NCBI GenBank assembly: GCA_017998555.1
Contig: JAGOCU010000050.1
Span: forward strand, 3,066-11,044
From: Thermoflexales bacterium
GTDB lineage: Bacteria > Chloroflexota > Anaerolineae > J036 > Brachytrichaceae
DNA length: 7,979 nucleotides
Reading direction: 5' to 3'
Notes under the pieces: generated by a model
What the model was told of the DNA's origin: nothing
Database searches by the model: none
Seen by the model: the letters and a program-made list of their open reading frames with translations, nothing else
Program-made: the position numbers and the translations under genes
Shown: positions 1 through 5,813 of the stretch, piece by piece
Layout of the letters: each line of letters opens with the position of its first letter
Position numbering within the stretch: the stretch's first letter is position 1

Positions 1-4
1 TCAT

Positions 5-41
5 GCGGCATGGGCATTATCGCCCAACGCAGTGCTGCCGC
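5..41. repeat. Nested short inverted repeats at the window edge
   Basis: An outer 6-bp pair, GCGGCA (5-10) with TGCCGC (36-41), encloses an inner 5-bp pair, TGGGC (11-15) with GCCCA (22-26), around a 6-base loop. Bases 27-35 are unpaired. The element lies in the non-coding end of the window, beyond the larger hairpin that follows the first gene. It could be part of a 3' untranslated structure or of a neighbouring gene outside the window. The arms are short, so chance is possible in sequence this GC-rich. Confidence 0.3.
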
Positions 42-67
42 GTGACGCGCGCCTGGGCAATCCGTTC

Positions 68-115
68 TGGCGAGATCACCCGCCCCCCGCTTTGCGCGGG
101 ATAGTGATCTCGCCA
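68..115 (-). terminator. Hairpin downstream of the helical hypothetical gene
   Basis: TGGCGAGATCAC (68-79) pairs perfectly with its reverse complement at 104-115. A second helix, CCCGC with GCGGG around a TTTGC loop, sits inside it (about 86-100). The hairpin starts 57 bases past the stop codon of the minus-strand gene at 172-1062. No T-run follows it on the minus strand, so it is not a textbook Rho-independent terminator. A transcript 3'-end or stability element is the likely role. The rest of 1-171 shows nothing else except the short nested repeat at 5-41. Confidence 0.55.
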
Positions 116-171
116 CGAAACCGCGTCCTCCGCGTGAGAGGTCCGGGTGTCAGGAACATTTGGTAACTGAC

Positions 172-1062
172 TTAGGCCTTCTCCAATTCCGCCCCAAGCG
201 CGATCATCGCCTTCAGGAAGGGGCCCGCCTTCAAGACCGATCCACTGTATTCGAGACAGAACTTGCGCACCACGCGCTTCTCGTCCTGGCCGGTCTGCAC
301 CAGGGCCGCAAGCTTCGTGGAGGCATCTCCATTGGCCTCGTTGCCAATATCCTCGAGATGGGGCAGCTTGAACAGGTCGATCATGGCCGTGCCGGCCCAA
401 TGTTTTGCGGCGAGTGTCGGGAGTTTGGCTTTGGCGAGCTGATCCCAGGTCTTGAAGGTGGTCGTCAGCATCCGATGCGGGCCATCCTCGCCGAAGACGT
501 CGTTCACATTGGCCGTGGTCGGATTTGCCTCGACCTGTTTGACCATGTTCACGATCTTCAAGGTGAGGTCGCTGGCGGACTTGGCGGATGCCACGAGGGC
601 GATATAGGCCGAACTGGCCCGCAGCTTTGTCCGGTAGGCCTTCAGCAGGGCCGGAGCCAGGACGGCGGGGTATTGCGCAACCAGATTCTTGAAGGGATCA
701 ATCTGATCGAGGATGCTCTTGACATACGCCGTTGACGATTTGGGGACGATCTTGCTGGCGCCGAAGGCGGTATGCGCGGCGGTCGCGACGACCTTCAGGT
801 TGGCGAGCGCCGTGCCGACCGCCTTGGCGCCTTTGGTCAGCTTCTTGATGAGTTCCGTCTCGTACGCTTTGTATTCAATGGGGTCAAGCCCGGCGAACTC
901 GCTGACATCGGCCAGTCCCCCGGATTTGAAGGCAACCTCAACCGCCAGCAGATACGCGCCGACGTCGGTCTTGCCCACCGCGAGTTTCGCGGCGAGTCCC
1001 TTGTTCTTGTCCCAGGCGGCGCGTGTCAGCACGGCCGGGTAATCGATCTTCGGTATTGCCAT
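172..1062 (-). CDS. Hypothetical lysine/alanine-rich helical protein
   Basis: This 296-residue protein is not recognised and no function is assigned. The start at 1062 is preferred because GGAGA lies 7 bases upstream; an in-frame ATG at 1101 would add 13 residues and has no such site. There is no signal peptide or membrane segment. The composition is rich in Ala, Lys and Leu with few turn formers, suggesting an all-alpha, basic, cytoplasmic protein. YPAVL occurs twice (residues 8-12 and 131-135), each time beginning a helix-like stretch, which may mark a duplicated unit. The only cysteine is near the C-terminus (KFCLEY). The ORF is long, has a good ribosome site and a protein-like composition, so a real gene is likely. 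It follows tag on the same strand but is separated from it by a 24-bp palindrome, which argues for its own promoter. Confidence 0.8.
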   Translation of the reverse strand: MAIPKIDYPAVLTRAAWDKNKGLAAKLAVGKTDVGAYLLAVEVAFKSGGLADVSEFAGLDPIEYKAYETELIKKLTKGAKAVGTALANLKVVATAAHTAFGASKIVPKSSTAYVKSILDQIDPFKNLVAQYPAVLAPALLKAYRTKLRASSAYIALVASAKSASDLTLKIVNMVKQVEANPTTANVNDVFGEDGPHRMLTTTFKTWDQLAKAKLPTLAAKHWAGTAMIDLFKLPHLEDIGNEANGDASTKLAALVQTGQDEKRVVRKFCLEYSGSVLKAGPFLKAMIALGAELEKA

Positions 1063-1069
1063 ATCGCTT

Positions 1070-1074
1070 TCTCC
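1070..1074 (-). promoter_or_regulatory. Ribosome binding site deciding the start at 1062
   Basis: On the minus strand GGAGA lies 7 bases before the ATG at 1062. This selects the 296-residue product over the longer form starting at 1101. Confidence 0.65.
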
Positions 1075-1094
1075 ACATTTTCTCGCGATGCCCA

Positions 1095-1124
1095 ATTGCA
1101 TGCGAGTGGCCTATTGTGCTTCAA
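1095..1124 (-). promoter_or_regulatory. Candidate sigma-70 type promoter for the hypothetical gene
   Basis: On the minus strand, TTGAAG (1119-1124) and TGCAAT (1095-1100) are 18 bases apart. Each matches four of six consensus positions. The pair lies between the palindrome ending tag and the ribosome site of the downstream gene, which is where a promoter would be needed if the palindrome stops tag transcription. Matches of this quality arise by chance, so this is tentative. Confidence 0.3.
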
Positions 1125-1130
1125 AACACT

Positions 1131-1181
1131 GAATTCCGGGATGATATTGCCGGCGAAGCCGGCAATATCATCCCGGAATTC
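1131..1181 (-). terminator. Perfect 24-bp palindrome with 3-base loop after tag
   Basis: The arms 1131-1154 and 1158-1181 are perfect reverse complements around the loop GAA. The inner core reads GCCGGC-GAA-GCCGGC and both outer ends are GAATTC. It begins 2 bases past the tag stop codon. On the minus strand it is followed by AGTGTTTTG, which gives only a four-base T-run. A terminator for tag is most likely. The unbroken stem is longer than most intrinsic terminators, so an mRNA-stability hairpin or a mobile palindrome is also possible. Confidence 0.7.
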
Positions 1182-1183
1182 TT

Positions 1184-1738
1184 TCAGCGCGGCATCCAGG
1201 CCGGTCTGAGTTTGGCGGCCCGGGCGAAGGCGGGGCAATCCTCGGTGTGCGCGCCGGGCAGATAGCCCGAGCTGACCAGAAACTCGTTGACGATCTCGCC
1301 GCCGGTGAAGACAAAGGTCTTCTTGAACAGCTTTGTCCAGGCCTCTCGGTCGTTTCCCAGATCGCCGTGACGGGCGTCGAGCCAGCCCCGAAACGAGCCG
1401 TCAACGGCCTGAAGCGCCATGATGCGCCGGGCGTTCTCGATCGCGGCGTTGACCTTGAGCCGGTTGCGGATGATGCCGGCGTCGGCCAGCAAACGGGCGC
1501 GCTCAGGCTCGCCGTAAGCGGCCACCGTCGCGATATCGAAGTTGTCATAGGCCCGCCGAAAGTTGTCGGCCTTCTTGAGAATGGTCTCCCACGACAGCCC
1601 AGCCTGGTTGATCTCCAGGATCAACCGCTCGAACAGACCGGCGTCGTCGTGAATGGGGAAGCCGTAATCCTGGTCGTGATAGCGGCGATGGACGTTGTCA
1701 GGCGGCAGGTTTCGAACGTAGTCGCAGTATGTGGCCAT
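1184..1738 (-). CDS. tag: DNA-3-methyladenine glycosylase I
   Basis: This cytoplasmic base-excision-repair enzyme removes 3-methyladenine from alkylated DNA by cleaving the N-glycosidic bond. At 184 residues it is close to E. coli Tag (187). Visible family features are YHDQDYGFP (residues 20-28), LEINQAGLSW (41-50) containing Glu42 (equivalent to the catalytic E. coli Glu38), the helix-hairpin-helix-like DAGIIRNRLKVNAAIENAR, and FKKTFVFTGGEIVNEF. The zinc site is intact: Cys5, His21, and His164 with Cys168 four residues later, matching the E. coli Cys4/His17/His175/Cys179 pattern. The start ATG has no convincing ribosome site. CATAAT lies a few bases upstream, so a leaderless or near-leaderless transcript is possible. 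It stands 50 bases after the beta-helix gene on the same strand, with a hairpin between, and ends at a 24-bp palindrome. It is probably a single transcription unit. Confidence 0.97.
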   Translation of the reverse strand: MATYCDYVRNLPPDNVHRRYHDQDYGFPIHDDAGLFERLILEINQAGLSWETILKKADNFRRAYDNFDIATVAAYGEPERARLLADAGIIRNRLKVNAAIENARRIMALQAVDGSFRGWLDARHGDLGNDREAWTKLFKKTFVFTGGEIVNEFLVSSGYLPGAHTEDCPAFARAAKLRPAWMPR

Positions 1739-1752
1739 GTTTCGATTATGCC

Positions 1753-1788
1753 CGCGCCAAGAACTCTAGACAGGTTCTGTCAGGCGCG
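1753..1788 (-). terminator. Imperfect hairpin after the beta-helix gene
   Basis: CGCGCC (1753-1758) pairs with GGCGCG (1783-1788), and AGAAC (1760-1764) pairs with GTTCT (1774-1778), with a small internal asymmetry. An alternative stem, GACAG with CTGTC around GTT (1769-1781), is mutually exclusive with the inner pair. The structure begins at the base immediately after the TAA of the beta-helix gene. No T-tract follows on the minus strand. The -10-like CATAAT for tag lies just beyond it, so it would separate the two transcription units. Confidence 0.5.
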
Positions 1789-4700
1789 TTACCGCAGCAC
1801 ACGCGGCAGCATCGCCCGGCCGCCATCGTTGTCGATGATCACGCCAAAGGCGCCGCCATCGCCGATCACCGCGCCCGGACTGACAGAGGAGATCGCCAGG
1901 GTGAAGGTTTCGTTGCCCTCGATCGCCGTGTCGCCGATCACGCCGATGGTGAACGGCCAGGTGACGATGCCGAGCGGCACCTCGAGCGGGCTCGTGTCGA
2001 AAAGCGCGATGTAATTTGGATCGATGTAGTCGACCCCCCAGGTGGCGCTCTGGCCTGCCGTACGGTACTCCAGCGCGACCGTCATGCCGCTGGAGTAACT
2101 CAAGGTCAGGGTGAACACCATACTGCGCAGGCCCGTGTCGCCTTCCAGCGCAACGCCATCTGAAACGTTCAGCGCGGGCAGGCAGGCGGGCGCCTCATCG
2201 AAACCGTAATCGGTTCCGCGTCCGATCGGCCGGGCATCGCCTTCAAAATCCGTCGGGATGGGGATTGTCAAATACGCGCCATCAAAGCCGGCGGATCCGC
2301 AGCCCAGCCGGTAGTTGCGTTGGGCGGGATTGATAAAGCGCGGGTCACCCGCGATTCCGCCCGAGAAAATGGGGTCGGTCACGTTGCCCTGGACCAGCGC
2401 GCCGTTGCGCCAGTACAAGTTTGCGCCAGCGTCCACCAGCGCGCCGGCGCTGCTGATGGCGACCGTGTGGCTGGCGATGATGCTGGCATCCACCCGGCCC
2501 CCGCCCCGGGCAAACACGATGGCCTCGCGGGTGATGGCGACGCTCCCGGCGATGCTGGCGTGCAGGATTGTGGCCGGACGGGTGGCGCTCACATACACAC
2601 TGGCGCCCGCGACCGTGGCGATGTTGTCGCCAAAGGCCGAGTTCAGCGCGTAGAGGGTGCCGCTGGCCCACTCCGTCGCGCCCATCAGCGCGCCACCCCG
2701 GCCCGAACGGTTGGCGTAGAACTGGGATGCCGTCACCGTCAGCGCCCGTCCGCCGGCCACCGCCCCGCCGCCCGAGCCGGACGTATTGGCGGCGAACAGG
2801 CTCGCGTCGAGGGTGGCGGCCATTTGCGACATCACGCCGCCCCCGAACGCGACCGCGGTGTTGCTGAGGACGGTCGCATGGGTCAGCCAGAGTGTCCCGG
2901 CCACGTACACGCCGCCGCCCTGGTAGGCGCCGTTCTGGTCGATCCAGCTGCTGTTCAGGGCCGCGTTTTGGCCCGCCATCAGGCCACCCCCAAAGCCTCC
3001 GGCATCGCTCGCGCGGTTGAGGGTGAAGGATGCCCCATCGCCAACGACCATACCCGCGGCATACAGCCCGCCGCCGACGACGGCGCTGTTGCTGTAGAAC
3101 TCGGTCTGGCTCAGCACAACGGTTGAAGACGCGTATGCCCCGCCGCCCTGCTCCCGGGCGGTGTTGTAGGCCAGCGCCGCGCCGGTCAGCCGGAGTGGGC
3201 CTGCGGCGTACAGGCCGGCGCCGGCTCGGGCGGAGTTGCGGGACAGGAAGCTGCTCGTGATCACCCCGCCCTGGGCCAGATACAGCCCGCCCCCGGTGCC
3301 GCTGATCACCCGATTGCGCCCAAAATCCGTGAAATCGATGGAGGCGTACCCGAGCACATAGGCCCCGCCTCCCTCGTTGCCGGCGTTCGTCCCGAGGATG
3401 ACGTTCTCGCTGATGCTGCCATACAGGGCGGTCAGCGCGCCGTTTACAAAGACGCCCGCGCCATCGACCGTCGCGCCGCCCCCCAGCAGGGTGTTGCTGA
3501 TGACGCTCGCGTTTGTCAGCGTGAGGGCGGCGCCCGAATAGATGCCAGCGCCCCGCTCGCCGCTCGTATTGCTCGTGACGCTGGTGTCCTCGATCCGCCC
3601 GCCCGCGGCGGCGTACAGCCCGCCGCCCTGCGACGAAATCGCCGCCGAGGTGCGGTTGGCCCAGATCTCGCCGCGCAGCAGCGAGACGGGGGCGGCGCTC
3701 TTGACCAGCACGCCACCGCCATCGCCAACCGCGGTGTTGGCCATCACCCGCGTATCGGTCATGAACAGCCGGTCGATCGAATTCCCATCACACAGGCACG
3801 CCCCGCCCCCGTCGCGCCCGGACGTGTTTCGCTCCAACAGCGAACCCTGAATCCTGGCCGCGACGGAGCCGGCGAATCCATCCACATACACGCCCCCGCC
3901 GTCGGAGCCGCTGCTGTTGCCGATCACGTCGACGTTGGTCAACGTTAGCGATCGTTGGGCCAGGATGGCGCCGCCGAGGCTCTGGGCGGCGTTGCTCAGA
4001 AAACGCGTCCCGCTGATCGTGGCGTTGGCGGCGAGCAGGATCCCGCCGGCGCTGTACGCGGCCCCAAACGGGTTTGTGTTGCGCTCGACACTGCCGCCAA
4101 TGATCGTCACCTGGCTCACGTTATCGCCGTTCGCGAAGATAGCGCCCGCGCCATCGCCGTAGGCGCTGTTGCTGATGATTCGCGTATCGCGCAGTTGCGC
4201 GCTTGCGTAGGCGTACAGGCCGCCCCCGCCGTAAAAGGAGCCGAAAGTCCCCGCGTTGTTGCTCATCAAAGCCGTCGCGGTGATCTGGGCGCGCTCACTG
4301 ATGTAGGCGCCGCCGCCATAGTTGGCGGATTGATTGGCGGCGATGAGCGTGCCGCTGATGTCAGCCGGGCCGGAGCCAAACGAATACAACCCGCCGCCAT
4401 ACAGGCTGGCGCTGTTGCTGAGCACCTGGCTGTCGATCAGGTTCAGTTTGGCCGCGTCGACCCCAATGCCGCCCCCAAACACGGCCGCATTGCCGGTAAT
4501 CACCAGCCGGGCCAACAGCGGCTCGGCGCTGGATGCGATCAGGATGCCGCCGCCCGTGCCGGAGGTCGACCCGCCGGTGAGCGATAACCCGCTGATCACG
4601 GTCGTCCGCGTAAGCCCAAAGCCGGTGACCGTCATCACCCGTTGTCCGGGGAGCGCGCGGAGGGTGACACTCAGCGCCCCGTTTCCGCCGCCCATTACGC

Positions 4701-4947
4701 TGACGGCTCGATTAACGGTCACGCTGGTGATGTAGAGCCCGGGCGCAATCACGACCCGCGAATTCAGCGGCACGCCATCGATGCAGGCCTGGAGCGTGGT
4801 GTTGCACGGCGGGCTGCCGGGATAGGCCACATCGGCCAGGGGGGTCGCCTGCGCGGACGAGGCCGCCATCACAAGCCCGGCCGTCAGGGCGCCGCAGCCG
4901 GTCACGATTGACATGAGGGCCGCCGTCAACCGGCTATGTCTGAACAT
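1789..4947 (-). CDS. Exported parallel beta-helix protein with Calx-beta domain
   Basis: This is a 1052-residue secreted or surface protein. Residues 1-34 form a signal peptide (FRHSR, a hydrophobic core, then AQA before TP). VTGC at 15-18 also fits a lipobox, so lipidation is an alternative. Residues about 35-860 consist of many beta-helix rungs with the pattern N-[ST]-A-x-x-x-GGG-[LVA]-Y, like the polymorphic-membrane-protein and pectate-lyase-like families. Residues 864-925 (GDPRFINP, NYRLG, TDFEGDARPIGRGTDYG) resemble the choice-of-anchor segment that often follows such helices. Residues 926-1043 form a Calx-beta domain with GVDYI and EGNETFTLAIS-x-x-SPGAVIGDG. No C-terminal beta-barrel, LPXTG or membrane anchor is seen, so it is probably released or held non-covalently. 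The reading frame continues upstream to 5091 but only as a TTG start; the ATG at 4947 fits the signal peptide. GGAG abuts this ATG without spacing, so initiation is atypical. Adhesion or matrix binding is inferred; no catalytic motif was found. Confidence 0.93.
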   Translation of the reverse strand: MFRHSRLTAALMSIVTGCGALTAGLVMAASSAQATPLADVAYPGSPPCNTTLQACIDGVPLNSRVVIAPGLYITSVTVNRAVSVMGGGNGALSVTLRALPGQRVMTVTGFGLTRTTVISGLSLTGGSTSGTGGGILIASSAEPLLARLVITGNAAVFGGGIGVDAAKLNLIDSQVLSNSASLYGGGLYSFGSGPADISGTLIAANQSANYGGGAYISERAQITATALMSNNAGTFGSFYGGGGLYAYASAQLRDTRIISNSAYGDGAGAIFANGDNVSQVTIIGGSVERNTNPFGAAYSAGGILLAANATISGTRFLSNAAQSLGGAILAQRSLTLTNVDVIGNSSGSDGGGVYVDGFAGSVAARIQGSLLERNTSGRDGGGACLCDGNSIDRLFMTDTRVMANTAVGDGGGVLVKSAAPVSLLRGEIWANRTSAAISSQGGGLYAAAGGRIEDTSVTSNTSGERGAGIYSGAALTLTNASVISNTLLGGGATVDGAGVFVNGALTALYGSISENVILGTNAGNEGGGAYVLGYASIDFTDFGRNRVISGTGGGLYLAQGGVITSSFLSRNSARAGAGLYAAGPLRLTGAALAYNTAREQGGGAYASSTVVLSQTEFYSNSAVVGGGLYAAGMVVGDGASFTLNRASDAGGFGGGLMAGQNAALNSSWIDQNGAYQGGGVYVAGTLWLTHATVLSNTAVAFGGGVMSQMAATLDASLFAANTSGSGGGAVAGGRALTVTASQFYANRSGRGGALMGATEWASGTLYALNSAFGDNIATVAGASVYVSATRPATILHASIAGSVAITREAIVFARGGGRVDASIIASHTVAISSAGALVDAGANLYWRNGALVQGNVTDPIFSGGIAGDPRFINPAQRNYRLGCGSAGFDGAYLTIPIPTDFEGDARPIGRGTDYGFDEAPACLPALNVSDGVALEGDTGLRSMVFTLTLSYSSGMTVALEYRTAGQSATWGVDYIDPNYIALFDTSPLEVPLGIVTWPFTIGVIGDTAIEGNETFTLAISSVSPGAVIGDGGAFGVIIDNDGGRAMLPRVLR

Positions 4948-5023
4948 CTCCGAATTTAAGAACGTCTCATCATCTCTGTGTTCGCGCCTTCCGGGCGCGC
5001 TCAGCATGCTCTCATCCGCGCCG

Positions 5024-5052
5024 CTGATATTGCCTGCAACCGGTGCGCTCAA
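5024..5052 (-). promoter_or_regulatory. Candidate promoter for the beta-helix gene
   Basis: On the minus strand TTGAGC (5047-5052) and TATCAG (5024-5029) are exactly 17 bases apart, each with four of six consensus matches. Transcription would start near 5017 and give a leader of about 70 bases before the ATG at 4947. This is tentative because it rests on spacing and partial matches only. Confidence 0.3.
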
Positions 5053-5082
5053 CCTGCGCCTGAATTCTATTGATTTGTTACA

Positions 5083-5088
5083 CGGAGG
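5083..5088 (+). promoter_or_regulatory. Ribosome binding site of the DoxX-family gene
   Basis: CGGAGG ends 9 bases before the ATG at 5098, which supports that start. Confidence 0.7.
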
Positions 5089-5097
5089 CAACCTTAT

Positions 5098-5532
5098 ATG
5101 CTCGCCAAAATTTTCGGTAATCGTTCGGAACTATTCCCCGTCCTGCTGCGCATTGGCGCCGGGCTCACCTTCCTGTTTGCCGGCTGGAGCAAACTCGGCA
5201 ACTTCTCGGTGCCCTTTTTCACCACGTTGGGCATTCCGCTGCCCGGCATCGCGGGTCCGTTCATCACCTTCCTCGAACTCATCGGCGGCATTTGTCTGAT
5301 CCTGGGGATCGGCACGCGCTTGTTCAGCCTGCTCCTGATTGGCGACATGCTGGTCGCCATCTTTGTCGGCAAGATGGGCGGCGCGCAGGGCTTTCTCGCC
5401 CTGGGGCTTCCCGGAGGCTGGAACGCGGTTCGTGTTGAAGTCATGCTGCTACTCACCTGTGTGGCGCTGATCTTCACCGGCCCCGGCAAGTACTCAATCG
5501 AGAACAATCTACTGAAACGCGAAATTCCCTGA
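5098..5532 (+). CDS. DoxX-family small integral membrane protein
   Basis: This is a 144-residue inner-membrane protein of the DoxX/DoxD-like family. Four hydrophobic segments lie at about residues 12-33, 52-74, 76-91 and 110-127. Family marks include LLRIGAGLTFLFAGWSKL (residues 16-33), the glutamate in the second helix (FLELIGGICLILGIGTR, 58-74) and the short amphipathic loop GKMGGAQGF before the last helix. The length is typical. Members are linked to redox or quinone-associated roles in some organisms (archaeal DoxD belongs to thiosulfate:quinone oxidoreductase; mycobacterial DoxX to an oxidative-stress complex). Here no partner gene is adjacent, so the substrate is unknown. It is transcribed divergently from the beta-helix gene and followed by a strong hairpin, suggesting a single-gene unit. 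Confidence 0.93.
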   Translation: MLAKIFGNRSELFPVLLRIGAGLTFLFAGWSKLGNFSVPFFTTLGIPLPGIAGPFITFLELIGGICLILGIGTRLFSLLLIGDMLVAIFVGKMGGAQGFLALGLPGGWNAVRVEVMLLLTCVALIFTGPGKYSIENNLLKREIP

Positions 5533-5542
5533 CCCCAAAAAG

Positions 5543-5624
5543 CCACTAACAGAACCAATATCCGAGACGATATCCCCCGGCTCCGCCGGGGGATATCGTC
5601 TCGGAAAATAAGTTCTGTTAGCGG
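5543..5624 (+). terminator. Two-tier palindrome after the DoxX-family gene
   Basis: The inner stem is a perfect 20-bp pair, 5562-5581 with 5585-5604, around the loop TCC (core CCGGC-TCC-GCCGG). The outer stem pairs CTAACAGAAC (5546-5555) with GTTCTGTTAG (5612-5621), extended by CC/GG beyond one mismatch. Short A/T-rich bulges separate the tiers. It begins about 11 bases past the stop codon. There is no T-tract after either tier, but the fold would be very stable. The likely role is a 3'-end or terminator structure for the DoxX-family transcript. Confidence 0.65.
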
Positions 5625-5646
5625 TACTTAACAACACCGGCCAATC

Positions 5647-5682
5647 CAAACAGACGGCGCACACATCTGCGCCGTCTGTTTG
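5647..5682 (+). terminator. 15-bp hairpin followed by weak T-run
   Basis: CAAACAGACGGCGCA (5647-5661) pairs perfectly with its complement at 5668-5682 around a 6-base loop. AGTTTTGGG follows, giving a short T-run. Of the hairpins in the window, this and the palindrome after tag have the closest approach to an intrinsic terminator tail. It stands 23 bases after the two-tier palindrome and 131 bases before the S74 gene. It could be a second terminator, or an attenuator in a long leader of that gene. The rest of this intergenic region (5683-5800) shows only short repeats such as GGGCGCCC and no clear promoter. Confidence 0.55.
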
Positions 5683-5800
5683 AGTTTTGGGTCCCCTCCG
5701 CGCAAGCATCCTTCGCCCCCGCTACGCCAGAACCAGGGCGCCCAGCTCGGTTCGCCCTTTGCGCAACAATGCGCCGGTTCCAGGCGCCCACCCGAATATC

Positions 5801-5805
5801 GGAGG
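5801..5805 (+). promoter_or_regulatory. Ribosome binding site deciding the start at 5814
   Basis: GGAGG lies 8 bases before the ATG at 5814. The upstream in-frame ATG at 5769 has no such site and would place 15 polar residues before the signal peptide, so 5814 is chosen. Confidence 0.8.
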
Positions 5806-5813
5806 AAAACCAC

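Larger units (their letters stand above)
4948..5097. other. Divergent intergenic region between beta-helix gene and doxX-like gene
   Basis: These 150 bases must drive both divergent genes. They hold a candidate minus-strand promoter, a short GC hairpin (CGCGCC at 4983-4988 with GGCGCG at 4994-4999, in the beta-helix leader) and a five-codon minus-strand reading frame, MMRRS (4956-4973), that ends 8 bases before the beta-helix ATG. No convincing plus-strand promoter was found, although the sequence becomes AT-richer near 5062-5080. Confidence 0.6.

Noticed and set aside
1..120. tRNA or structured RNA gene at the window edge
   Set aside because: The inverted repeats do not form a cloverleaf and no acceptor stem or T-loop sequence is present.
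17..400. Minus-strand open frame of 127 codons overlapping the end of the hypothetical gene
   Set aside because: It lies in another frame over the supported gene and its hairpin, has an unnatural Arg/Gly/His-rich composition, and has no domain. GC-rich DNA yields many such long shadow frames.
1131..1181. Terminal inverted repeats of an insertion sequence
   Set aside because: The arms are separated by only three bases and no transposase or second copy exists; it is a simple hairpin.
2320..3126. Long plus-strand frame antisense to the beta-helix gene
   Set aside because: It is 268 codons of Arg/Ala/Gly-rich low-complexity sequence mirroring the repeats of the true gene; the opposite strand shows clear rungs and a Calx-beta domain.
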